DNA of 64,000 nucleotides from Bosea sp. 29B (GTDB lineage: Bacteria; Pseudomonadota; Alphaproteobacteria; Rhizobiales; Beijerinckiaceae): positions 2,620,090-2,684,089 of the forward strand of contig NZ_LR733817.1 in NCBI RefSeq assembly GCF_902506165.1, given 5' to 3'. Positions 55,514 to 63,223 of this stretch are shown piece by piece. Under the pieces are notes generated by a model. It was not told where the DNA came from and did no database searches. It saw only the letters and a program-made list of their open reading frames with translations. Position 1 is the first letter of the stretch, and each line of letters opens with the position of its first letter. The translations under genes were made by a program, and so were the position numbers.

Positions 55514-55857
55514 ATGAGTGACATCCCGCTCTCCGCGACGTCCGGCTCCCCAGATATGGAGGCGATGAGCGGCGAGCCCGATCTCGCGGCGATGGCTGAG
55601 ATCTTGAGAGCAAGTGGTCGCTATCGCGTGCAGCGTCGCCTCGAGCCCCGGCGTACCTTCTTAGTCGCGGATGGAAGCGCCACGCGAACAGCACTCTTCG
55701 TGGACGTCGAAACGACGGGCCTCGCCCCTTCCAAGGACGCGATCATCGAGCTGGCGATGGTGCCGTTCCCTATGGATTGGATGGCTGCATTTTCGAGCTC
55801 GGCGAGCCGTTCGAGCGGTTTCGAGAGCCAGAACACCCGATTCGGGAAAAACATTGA
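55514..55857 (+). pseudogene. DnaQ-like 3'-5' exonuclease, frameshifted and truncated
   Basis: The first 85 codons encode the exonuclease I motif FVDVETTGLAPSKDAIIELAM. At about 55770 one base is missing: the expected continuation YGLDGCIFELGEPFERF is in another frame and stops at 55857. Family members are about 180-230 residues, so the 3' half is also lost. Confidence 0.75.
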
Positions 55858-55948
55858 CCCATGCCGAACGCTCGGTTCGGCGAGTCGCTTGGATTCACCA
55901 GCGACGCAAGGTTTCTTGCCCGGAGCCGGCGTGAGCGTTCACCAAGTG

Positions 55949-56614
55949 CTACAGATCGATATCGAGATCGTCGAATTCGATGGCTTGCGGTGCTCGCCGC
56001 GCGAGGAACACGCCGAAGATCTGTGCCTGCGGGAAGCGTGCGCTCAGTACCGAGCGCATTGCCATGAACTGGCAGCCCGTCGTCAGCATGTCGTCGCAGA
56101 CGAGGATCGTTGCTGGGGCTGGCGCCGTCAACGCTTCGTCGATCATGTATTGCGCCGCCATGGTTTCCGGCCGTGGTCGGTCTTCGGTGTCGTGAGCGGC
56201 CGCACGGTTCGCGCGCTGGACGACCAGTTCTCTGATGTCGAGGCCTTGCCGCACCCCGCGCAGCATCCGGGCCATACGATCATCATACATCGGGTCCGTC
56301 TTCACCTTCGACGGCGGAATCGGAACGAACGTCATGCCGGCAAGCGAGGCATTGCCAAACGCGGCATTGAGTGCCGCTGATGCGTCCTGAACAGCCTTTT
56401 CCTTCCAGCGCCACTGTGCTGTGCCGCGCCGATCCATCGGCTTCTTGAAATTCTGGATGAGATTGTTCGTCGGGCTGTGGCTGAAGCCTGCCCGTGCCGT
56501 GTACTCGCCCATGAAAAAGCAGCGGACCTCGTTCGTCAGGAACGAATGATCGGGCCGCGTCAGCTCGTCGATTTCAGTGAGCAGTCGCGGGAATGAGGTG
56601 CTTGCGGATGTCAT
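55949..56614 (-). CDS. shosT: Phosphoribosyltransferase-fold protein, ShosT-like toxin
   Basis: 221 residues. The PRPP-binding region is ATILVCDDMLTTGCQFMAM, and MTFVPIPPSKVKTDP forms the other part of the fold. Paired with a DprA-like gene it matches the ShosTA toxin-antitoxin anti-phage arrangement, where the PRTase protein is the toxin. The start lies 41 bp inside the upstream gene behind AGGGA. Confidence 0.8.
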   Translation of the reverse strand: MTSASTSFPRLLTEIDELTRPDHSFLTNEVRCFFMGEYTARAGFSHSPTNNLIQNFKKPMDRRGTAQWRWKEKAVQDASAALNAAFGNASLAGMTFVPIPPSKVKTDPMYDDRMARMLRGVRQGLDIRELVVQRANRAAAHDTEDRPRPETMAAQYMIDEALTAPAPATILVCDDMLTTGCQFMAMRSVLSARFPQAQIFGVFLARRAPQAIEFDDLDIDL

Positions 56615-57509
56615 CGTATTCCCTGACCCGGATGGCGCCCTGCTCCTCGTATTTTTTCGGCCAAGTGAGACGCGGATTATGGAAGCAGCTCTCCAGAATG
56701 AAGAGCTTGCGGCCTTGTTTCAGCGCTGCGCGAGCCTGCACAAGCGTGCCCGAAGTATCGCCGGCTTCAATGATGACCGTCGCATCGGTGAGTGCCGACA
56801 TGGTCACGTTGCGCTCGGGGAAGAAGTGTCGGTTCGCCGTCGGATTCGGCGTCTGCCCGTAGCGTTTCACCGGCACCTGACTGATGAGCAGGTGCTTCTC
56901 GGCAATCTCCTTTTGCAGCGAGGCATTCTCTTTCGGATAGTTGTGCGACAGCGGTGTGCCGAGGATGCCTATCGTGTAGCCGCCCTCCTTTATGGCGGTG
57001 CGATGCGCTTCCGCATCGACGCCCTTCGCAAGCCCAGAGACAATTGTGAAATCGTCATCGAGCAGGGAGCGCACGAGCTTGCGTGTGCGGCGCAGGCCTT
57101 CTTCGGAGGGGTTGCGCGTTCCGACGACGGCGATCGAGCGCGGCGAATTCACCAGCTCCCACCACCCCTGATAATAGAGAAGTTCGATGGGGTACTCGGC
57201 ATCGCGCAGGCGATCGGGATATTCTCCAGCACCGTGCACGCGCACGCCGTATTGCTTCACGCCAGCGTCGCGCAGTAGCCGGTGCACGTCAGAGGCATAG
57301 CGATCGGCGGTCTTGCGATCGACAAAATATGACGGCACCGCTTCGGGCAGCTTCGCGAACTGCTCTGCGATCGTCTTGAAACTCGCGTTCTCGCGATCCC
57401 ACATCGCCTCGTATGCACCGAGTTCGACGAAGGGCGAGATGGCGCGACTCGCAAAATCCGTGGGGGTTAGGGATAGCTGCACCATTACACCGACCTTTGT
57501 GCGGGGCAT
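56574..57509 (-). CDS. shosA: DprA/Smf-family protein, ShosA-like antitoxin
   Basis: 311 residues. The Rossmann-like DprA domain shows RSIAVVGTRNPSEEGLRRT, TIVSGLAKGVDAEAHRTAI, then AGDTSGTLVQARAALKQGR. In competence DprA loads RecA on ssDNA; in ShosTA a DprA-like protein is the antitoxin. No other competence genes are near and it overlaps the PRTase gene, so the defence role is favoured. Met9 (57485) is an alternative start. Confidence 0.82.
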   Translation of the reverse strand: MPRTKVGVMVQLSLTPTDFASRAISPFVELGAYEAMWDRENASFKTIAEQFAKLPEAVPSYFVDRKTADRYASDVHRLLRDAGVKQYGVRVHGAGEYPDRLRDAEYPIELLYYQGWWELVNSPRSIAVVGTRNPSEEGLRRTRKLVRSLLDDDFTIVSGLAKGVDAEAHRTAIKEGGYTIGILGTPLSHNYPKENASLQKEIAEKHLLISQVPVKRYGQTPNPTANRHFFPERNVTMSALTDATVIIEAGDTSGTLVQARAALKQGRKLFILESCFHNPRLTWPKKYEEQGAIRVREYDDIRKHLIPATAH

Positions 57510-57576
57510 TTTTCCGCGCTACGAGAACATAACAGGAACATGCACGGAAATGCACGTAAAATGTCACTATTACCTT

Positions 57577-58155
57577 TCATCCTGATGCCTCTGCCATTGC
57601 AGAACGACCACCAGGAAAATGCTGATAGAGCGTCGAGGGCGAACAGCCGACACGGCTCGCCACTTCTTTGATAGAAATGCTCGGATCGCGCAAAAGCGCT
57701 GCCGCAACGAGGCGATCTTCGTCCTTCAGCGCCTTCGGCCGACCGCCACGCCGACCGCGTGCGCGCGCGGCCGCCAGGCCTGCGCAGGTCCGCTCTCGGA
57801 TGATGGAGCGCTCGAATTCCGCCATGGCGCCGAAAATATGGAATACCAGTTTCCCGCCGGCTGTCGTGGTGTCGATGGCCTCCGTAAGCGAGCGCAACCC
57901 GATGCCCTTTTCGCTCAGCAGTTCGACGGTCTCGACAAGTTGATGCAGTGAACGGGCCAGGCGGTCGAGCTTCCAGACGACGAGCGTGTCGCCGTCGCGC
58001 AGGATCGTTGTTGCCGCTGTCAGCTCAGGCCGATCGCGCTGCGCGCCGGAGGCATTTTCGACGAATAGCCGTTCGCACCCGGCCTTCTTCAGCGCATCGA
58101 GCTGAAGCGCGGGGTCCTGGTCGAGCGTCGAAACGCGAGCATATCCGATGAACAT
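57577..58155 (-). CDS. Serine recombinase (resolvase/invertase family)
   Basis: 192 residues. The catalytic Ser is Ser9 in IGYARVSTLDQ, with VWKLDRLARSLHQLVE and the E-helix region following, and a C-terminal HTH (SIKEVASRVGCSPSTLYQHF). Tn3-type resolvases and Pin/Hin invertases share this architecture. Its res or crossover sites would lie in the AT-rich interval at 58156-58309. It suggests a transposon or invertible segment within the defence island. Confidence 0.9.
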   Translation of the reverse strand: MFIGYARVSTLDQDPALQLDALKKAGCERLFVENASGAQRDRPELTAATTILRDGDTLVVWKLDRLARSLHQLVETVELLSEKGIGLRSLTEAIDTTTAGGKLVFHIFGAMAEFERSIIRERTCAGLAAARARGRRGGRPKALKDEDRLVAAALLRDPSISIKEVASRVGCSPSTLYQHFPGGRSAMAEASG

Positions 58156-58309
58156 GAGAATCCTAAAAACGTTCACTACCCTACGTTTTCGGATTCAATG
58201 TTACAAGAATAAGTTTTCGGAACCGGATTTGCCGGTTGGAGCCGGGAACTTGTGCTGGCCGCGGGCGGCTCTGCCCTCTAGTCTTACGAACGAGAGACAA
58301 GGGCGCCTG

Positions 58310-58981
58310 ATGTGGTTCGACCAAGTACCCGGCAAATCGTGGGGAAGCCTGTGGTCGGGTTACGTCTTGTGCACCGGAGTCTGCCACGGCATTCGCGAGA
58401 TTGATGCGTCATGTCCGGCGTGCGGTGCTGACCCCTTTGATACTTCGCCCGAGACCATGACCATCGACGGCAGGACGATGGTGATCGGTCGCGCTTTCCC
58501 TGGCGCTGAGGGGCGTTATGAAGACTACGTCTATCTTGAGATGCTCCAGCGCGAATGGGAACGTCCGGCCGTTGAGTTTCAGCGCTTCTCGCATTTTGCC
58601 GATGCGAAACGTCCTTCAGCACGGGTAGCTTTGGTGCTGCTATTCTGGAGTTACTTCGAGACCCGTATCGAACGGCTTCACCGAACAGCGATGCGCGCGC
58701 TTCCACAGCGCGTTTTGGATGATGCGCTTCGGCGTCACCAAGGAATTCACAGTCGCCTCTATGAACTCTACAAAATATTCTTCGGTGTCAGCTATTTCGA
58801 TGACCTACGCAACCAGGGGTTTCATGAAATCGCAAATCTACTTGAAAAGACCCATAAGTGCAGAAATGAATTTTCTCATGGAAAACCGCAGGCCATCAAC
58901 GACGAGCTCGTAAATGAGCTCGTCGAAAACCTCAAAGCAGAACATCACTCTTGGATTGCGGTATATAATAGCCGAGTCTGA
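58310..58981 (+). CDS. Zinc-ribbon/HEPN-like predicted RNase
   Basis: 223 residues. Residues 21-38 have paired Cys (CTGVC, CPAC) likely to bind zinc. The C-terminal half is all-helical and contains RNEFSH (Arg185-His190), an R-x4-H motif as in HEPN RNases, near LFWSYFETRIERLH. I do not recognise a named family. GC falls towards the 3' end. It lies between a resolvase and the ubiquitin-like operon, converging on DUF6527. A defence effector role is inference. The ATG at 58310 is preferred to an upstream frame start. Confidence 0.6.
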   Translation: MWFDQVPGKSWGSLWSGYVLCTGVCHGIREIDASCPACGADPFDTSPETMTIDGRTMVIGRAFPGAEGRYEDYVYLEMLQREWERPAVEFQRFSHFADAKRPSARVALVLLFWSYFETRIERLHRTAMRALPQRVLDDALRRHQGIHSRLYELYKIFFGVSYFDDLRNQGFHEIANLLEKTHKCRNEFSHGKPQAINDELVNELVENLKAEHHSWIAVYNSRV

Positions 58982-59014
58982 TCGTTTCGCAGATAAGCCA
59001 CGTATCTTGACAGA

Positions 59015-59359
59015 TCACCGGCACCACACCACTCGCCCTCGCCTGAACCAGAAATGCGATTTGCAGTCTTTTTTCCGCCAGACTGAGGGATGAAGACTCG
59101 CCGTCTCGTCATCATGCCGCGCGACCCGCCAGCATGGACGCTCATCGGTCAGCAAGTTCATCTGCAGGGTCGCTTTGCACCCGCAAGGGCAGATCATCGC
59201 GGCCTGCTCCTCGAAGCCGTCCTCCTGCACAATATAGAGTACCTTGCGCTTCAGTGTCTTGGGCAAGGTGTCCTGCACGATGACGGTCGAGTAAGGCGGA
59301 ACCAGCCAGTCATGGACGCGCTGATACGTCCCGCGAAGAAACTTGCGCAGCCAATTCAT
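59015..59359 (-). CDS. DUF6527 protein of the ubiquitin-like operon
   Basis: 114 residues. VLYIVQEDGFEEQAAMICPC and the Cys cluster CPCGC, with later CWRV and KDCKSHFW, suggest a zinc-binding fold. DUF6527 proteins accompany bacterial E1/E2/Ubl operons; their role is unsettled. The start overlaps the E1 stop by 4 bp (ATGA), so it is translated with it. Confidence 0.78.
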   Translation of the reverse strand: MNWLRKFLRGTYQRVHDWLVPPYSTVIVQDTLPKTLKRKVLYIVQEDGFEEQAAMICPCGCKATLQMNLLTDERPCWRVARHDDETASLHPSVWRKKDCKSHFWFRRGRVVWCR

Positions 59360-60771
59360 GCGAAGTGCCTCTCGGCAAGTTCCATCAATCCAAGCAGCGG
59401 CTTCGTGTCGCCATGCCCGACCTTGCCGCCCAGAATGTCGCAAATCCCCTCATCGGGATCGTAGATCAACTCCATGCTGGCGAGACTGAACGTGACGGCG
59501 GCGTAAGCGCTGTTTGGCTGTTCCCGAAAGGGATGCAAGCGGGCCAGTAGCTCATTCACCGCAAGGGCAGAGGCGTACATGTTGACGCTGATCACCGCCG
59601 GACGGTGTCCGACAACGCCGCGAATATAGCCATCCTCGACCTGACGGTCATGTGTTGCAGGGTCGTTGCGGCGCAGTCCTGCGGCGGCGACGTCCTTCAT
59701 CGAGAACAGCTCCCGGCTGACTAGGCTGGACCGGCCAGGCCGCAGATAATTGACTGTGCCGCAGACTTCGCGAATGCGCGCAGCACCGTGCGGGTTGGGA
59801 ACAGCATCAAGCCGAACGCCTATATCGAAATAAGGAATGCAATAGTAGGTCGCGATCGCGTTCAGCAGATAGCGACCATCGACGGTGTCCATGCAGCCAA
59901 AAATGACATCGCATTGCGCGACCTGCCGGATCGTTTCGGCATCCCACAGGTTCCTGGCCACGCGTATCACGCGGGTGCCGAGCCCCATGCGTTCGATAGC
60001 GTCGCCGATCACATCGACCTTGGCGCGGCCCTGAGCGGCGTCGTCCATTGTGGAGTTGATGATACGATTGACGTTGCGATCTTCGATATGGTCGTCGTCA
60101 ACGACTACGATCTCCGCTGCGCCGAGGCGAACAAGCTGTTCGATCGTTGGGCTGCCGGTGCCCGACGCGCCGACCACGGCGAAGGACAATCGCCCAAAGC
60201 GTTCGATCGTGCCTTTGTCGAAAGCCTGGGCATGCGACGCAACAAAGCTGGGGAGCGCCTTGCTGCCTGCGTCCGCATACCAGAAATGAAGGTCATCCGC
60301 CGCAACGCTGATGCAGTCGATCGGAACAAGCTCTTTCGCGGCATTCAGGAAGCGGCCGAACATCTGACCGCCGGGCAGCATGACGACGCTGCCGTGCGGG
60401 ACATCCGCTTCAACCCAACCGCGGATCATGGGCAGCAGCTGCTGATCGCTTTTGTCGTCGGTCATCGAGAAGGCAGCCAAGCCGCCGGGGTGGCTATGGA
60501 CCTTTACGACTGAAAGGCCTTCTGCCGCCGCCCGATCCAAAATCGGCGCGATGTAGTCGGTCGACCATGTGACGCGGACGGGGGAACGCACCTCGCAGTC
60601 TTCGTACGGCACGCCGTGGATTTCGCGCACGACCAGACGATGGCGTCGATCGCCATCGCGACGCGTGCAGAGCAGGAAAGCGACGGCCTCGTTGCCGTCG
60701 CCGGGAAACAGGAAGCTTTTCAGGTGTTCATGCTGATCGCCAGACATGGCCAGCGTTACAGGGAGGGGCAT
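59356..60771 (-). CDS. JAB deubiquitinase-E1 (ThiF) fusion protein
   Basis: 471 residues. The N-terminal JAB/MPN metalloprotease has VHSHPGG with His92, His94 and Asp105 (FSMTDD), with Glu50 as a possible further active-site residue. The C-terminal ThiF/E1 adenylation domain has GASGTGS (201-207), VVVDDDHIEDRNVNR and FGCMD; Cys337 in REVCGTVN is a candidate thioester residue. It should activate the adjacent Ubl by adenylation, pass it to E2, and remove or trim it. The ATG at 60771 has a GGGAG site and overlaps the E2 stop. Confidence 0.9.
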   Translation of the reverse strand: MPLPVTLAMSGDQHEHLKSFLFPGDGNEAVAFLLCTRRDGDRRHRLVVREIHGVPYEDCEVRSPVRVTWSTDYIAPILDRAAAEGLSVVKVHSHPGGLAAFSMTDDKSDQQLLPMIRGWVEADVPHGSVVMLPGGQMFGRFLNAAKELVPIDCISVAADDLHFWYADAGSKALPSFVASHAQAFDKGTIERFGRLSFAVVGASGTGSPTIEQLVRLGAAEIVVVDDDHIEDRNVNRIINSTMDDAAQGRAKVDVIGDAIERMGLGTRVIRVARNLWDAETIRQVAQCDVIFGCMDTVDGRYLLNAIATYYCIPYFDIGVRLDAVPNPHGAARIREVCGTVNYLRPGRSSLVSRELFSMKDVAAAGLRRNDPATHDRQVEDGYIRGVVGHRPAVISVNMYASALAVNELLARLHPFREQPNSAYAAVTFSLASMELIYDPDEGICDILGGKVGHGDTKPLLGLMELAERHFA

Positions 60772-61169
60772 TTCTCAAACTCCCTGTCCAGCCAATCCTC
60801 GATCAGGATGACATGCGTGCCGATATGATCGCGACCGATCTTCCAGGGGTTTTCCCCGGTCCGGTGCCGCGACCAGCGCTGGTAGTTTTTGCCATCAAGC
60901 GGCTGTAGCACGTTGGCACAGCCGATCGGCTTGCCATCGCTGCGCGTCAGGAAGGGCGAGAAATACACCATGTCGAGACCGGTATTGGGATAGCCGGTTT
61001 CGATGCGGATCGCCGCCGTTGCTGTCGCGTGGTTGTAGCCGCGCGGCATCGGGAAATCGTGGATGAGAACCCATTGGGAACCATCCACGATCGTTTCCCA
61101 AGGCAACCCGAACTCCTCGAGGAACTCGTGATCCATCGGCAGCAGGTCGAACTGGCGGCGCAGATTCAC
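60756..61169 (-). CDS. Prokaryotic E2-like protein (Prok-E2_E type)
   Basis: 137 residues. The E2/UBC-like segment WVLIHDFPMPRGYNHATATA and the NYQRWSRHRTGENPWKIGRD block are characteristic of the prokaryotic E2 family E. A Cys in PIGCANV and one near the C-terminus (EKCPSL) are present; which is catalytic cannot be told here. Translation starts at GTG 61169 directly behind the Ubl stop with GGAGGG. It should accept the Ubl from the E1 and transfer it to targets. Confidence 0.85.
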   Translation of the reverse strand: MNLRRQFDLLPMDHEFLEEFGLPWETIVDGSQWVLIHDFPMPRGYNHATATAAIRIETGYPNTGLDMVYFSPFLTRSDGKPIGCANVLQPLDGKNYQRWSRHRTGENPWKIGRDHIGTHVILIEDWLDREFEKCPSL

Positions 61170-61173
61170 GGCC

Positions 61174-61515
61174 TTAGCCCTCCGTCTGATCGCGCGGCAG
61201 CGCCTTGAACTTTTCGACGCCCGCGCTGCGGAGATCGACCCTTTCGTCAAGGCCAACCTTCTTCGGCCTTTCCCCGGCCATCTTGACCCGCAGCGTGTAG
61301 TTTTCCGCAGGGAGCAGGCCCGCAAGTGTCAGGATCGCGCGACCGGTCGGCGTGGGCTCGTCCACGACGAACGGGTCGCCGTTGACACGGATGCGGTAGC
61401 CTTTGGAAAGCGGCGGTCGCTTGCCCGCCTTGGCGTATTCTTCCAGATCCACGATACCGTCGTAGATCTCTTCGACGCCGGGACCGGCGCCCTTCTCATC
61501 AAAATTGTCAGTCAT
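61174..61515 (-). CDS. Ubiquitin-like protein (multiubiquitin family)
   Basis: 113 residues. After a 40-residue acidic N-terminus comes one beta-grasp-like domain (YRIRVNGDPFVVDEPTPTGR, LTLAGLLPAENYTLRVKM). The C-terminus is TEG-stop, so the terminal Gly is already exposed, as needed for E1 activation without processing. It is the first gene of the four-gene operon. The ATG at 61515 is preferred over an upstream frame start. Confidence 0.85.
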   Translation of the reverse strand: MTDNFDEKGAGPGVEEIYDGIVDLEEYAKAGKRPPLSKGYRIRVNGDPFVVDEPTPTGRAILTLAGLLPAENYTLRVKMAGERPKKVGLDERVDLRSAGVEKFKALPRDQTEG

Positions 61516-61677
61516 TGCGTGCTCCGCTTTCACGTCTTGGAGCACCAGCGCCCCGCCACAAATCCAATATGGCATAGCGCGCTAAGAATATCAAGCATAT
61601 CGAATGCGCGCTTGATCGACTTAGCAAAACGCGTTAGAATCGAAGCAGAAACAACAGCTTGCAGGAGGGTAGCTGCC
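61516..61677. promoter_or_regulatory. Divergent promoter of the Ubl operon and the XRE/protease pair
   Basis: 162 bases, AT-richer than its surroundings. TCAAGC-N13-GCTTGA (61591-61615) is an inverted repeat in the middle, flanked by two GCGCGC blocks. This is the likely operator for the XRE repressor, able to control both directions. Confidence 0.55.
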
Positions 61678-62073
61678 ATGCACACTTCCCATGACGAACG
61701 CGCAACGACCAAAAGGACGCTGGGTCAGTATCTCGCGGGCATCCGTCTGGACCGGAAGATGAGTCTGCGTGCAGTGGAGGAGGCCACCAACAAACAAGTT
61801 TCAAATGCCTACCTAAGTCAGATCGAGAACGATAAGATTCAGCAGCCGTCGCCAAATATATTGCATGCTCTTGCAGAGCTATATGCGATAAGCTTTGAGA
61901 ATTTGATGGAGATGGCTGGATATTTAATGGGTACGTCTGGACGATCGGACACTGAAAGGCACGGCCGTGTCGCGACATTTGCTGAGCATAATTTAACTGC
62001 TGATGAAGAAACCGAGATGCTGCAGTACCTTCAATTTATGAGAAACAGGAAAAAGCCGGGTGACAAAACCTGA
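61678..62073 (+). CDS. XRE-family repressor (CapH-like)
   Basis: 131 residues. The HTH is LGQYLAGIRLDRKMSLRAVE to NAYLSQIENDK. A helical C-terminal region follows. AGGAGGG precedes the ATG. The 3' part is distinctly AT-rich. The stop overlaps the GTG start of an ImmA/IrrE protease. This pairing matches CapH/CapP, in which DNA damage makes the protease cleave the repressor and induce a defence operon. Confidence 0.85.
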   Translation: MHTSHDERATTKRTLGQYLAGIRLDRKMSLRAVEEATNKQVSNAYLSQIENDKIQQPSPNILHALAELYAISFENLMEMAGYLMGTSGRSDTERHGRVATFAEHNLTADEETEMLQYLQFMRNRKKPGDKT

Positions 62074-62986
62074 CGATAGCACGTTAACGCCGGCGGACCT
62101 TCGCATCGTCGAGGAGCGCGCGCGACAGCTAATGGATCGCGCTGGCGGATGGAATCGATTTCCCGTCCCCCTCGACGATATTCTGTCCGCCGCGAAAGTT
62201 AAGCTTGCGCCGACCAGCGCTTTCGATCCCGCCGCTATCCTTGCCTATCTCAAGGGCAAGGCGACCGAAGTGGGCCTGACAATCAAGTCGGCGATCGCCA
62301 AGGTGTTTGGCATCTATGACTCGGCCGAAAGCCTGATCCATGTCGACAGCACCGTCGGAAAGCCGAAGCAGACTTTCCTGACGCTGCACGAAACGGCGCA
62401 CCACGATCTGCCGGTGCATCGCAAGATGTTTCGCTTCTTCCAGGATTGCGAAAAGACGCTGGCGCCGGACATATCCGACCAGTTCGAGCGCGAAGCCAAT
62501 AATTTCGCGCGCTTCCTTCTGTTCAAGGGCGACGCATACGCCAAGCACGCCGCCGACAACGCCTTCAGCATCAAAACGCCGATGAAACTGGCCACGCATT
62601 TTGGCGCGTCAGTCTATGCGTCGGCCAGAGAGTTCGCCCGAACCAATCACCGCGCCTGCGCCGTCTATGTCCTGGAGCCGATCGAGTACGTCGCTGGTGC
62701 TGGAGCCCGAGCGATGGTTCGCCGCATCGAACCTTCCCCATCGTTTGTGACGCAGTTCGGCCAACCCACATGCACCGTGGTAACGCCAGATCATTTTCTG
62801 GGACCGATCCTGCCTATCGGCCGCAAAATGACGCGCCCGACTGGCTTCTCGCTGACAGATAGGAATGGCGATGCGCATGAATGCGTCGGCGAAGCCTTCG
62901 ACACGACGCGCAACGTCATCATTCTGTTTTATCCGGTGAAGGCGCTTCAAAAGTCGATCGTCGTCCTTACAGCGAATGCGAGTTGA
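62060..62986 (+). CDS. ImmA/IrrE-family metallopeptidase (CapP-like)
   Basis: 308 residues. The zinc motif is HETAHH (110-115) with the third ligand region FEREANNFARFLL. The C-terminal domain (from about 215) may sense a signal, as in CapP. The GTG at 62060 overlaps the repressor stop by 14 bp. It should cleave the upstream XRE protein and derepress the Ubl operon; this is inferred from family knowledge and layout. Confidence 0.85.
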   Translation: MTKPDDSTLTPADLRIVEERARQLMDRAGGWNRFPVPLDDILSAAKVKLAPTSAFDPAAILAYLKGKATEVGLTIKSAIAKVFGIYDSAESLIHVDSTVGKPKQTFLTLHETAHHDLPVHRKMFRFFQDCEKTLAPDISDQFEREANNFARFLLFKGDAYAKHAADNAFSIKTPMKLATHFGASVYASAREFARTNHRACAVYVLEPIEYVAGAGARAMVRRIEPSPSFVTQFGQPTCTVVTPDHFLGPILPIGRKMTRPTGFSLTDRNGDAHECVGEAFDTTRNVIILFYPVKALQKSIVVLTANAS

Positions 62987-63052
62987 ACGATCGGACGTGT
63001 GCGGGTTTGTCAGTTGGCGGCGAGCCGGAACACCCGGCTCGCCGCGTTCTGA

Positions 63053-63214
63053 GTATTCCTGTGCGAGCATAATCGTCAGGCTGCGGCAGGTCACAGTGGG
63101 GTCCGCCGGATTGGGACTGCCTCCCGTCAGATCGGCATTGTAGTAGTCGATCTTCCACGAGATCCGGCCGCTGATTGCGTGATCGAACAAGGGGTCGGAA
63201 CAAGAGCAGTTCAA
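63053..63214 (-). pseudogene. DUF3768 3' fragment
   Basis: 54 codons read ISGRISWKIDYYNADLTGG and then CRSLTIMLAQEY, the C-terminal signature of DUF3768. The N-terminal half and the normal stop are missing; the frame runs on antisense to the protease gene. A remnant of mobile-element DNA. Confidence 0.6.
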
Positions 63215-63223
63215 AATCCTGCG

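Noticed and set aside
56574..57509. DprA-like gene as a natural-competence gene
   Set aside because: No competence genes adjoin it and it overlaps a PRTase gene, so a ShosTA role is more likely.
62609..63214. 201-residue minus-strand gene
   Set aside because: Only the first 54 codons resemble DUF3768; the remainder is antisense to the ImmA/IrrE gene. Reported as a fragment only.
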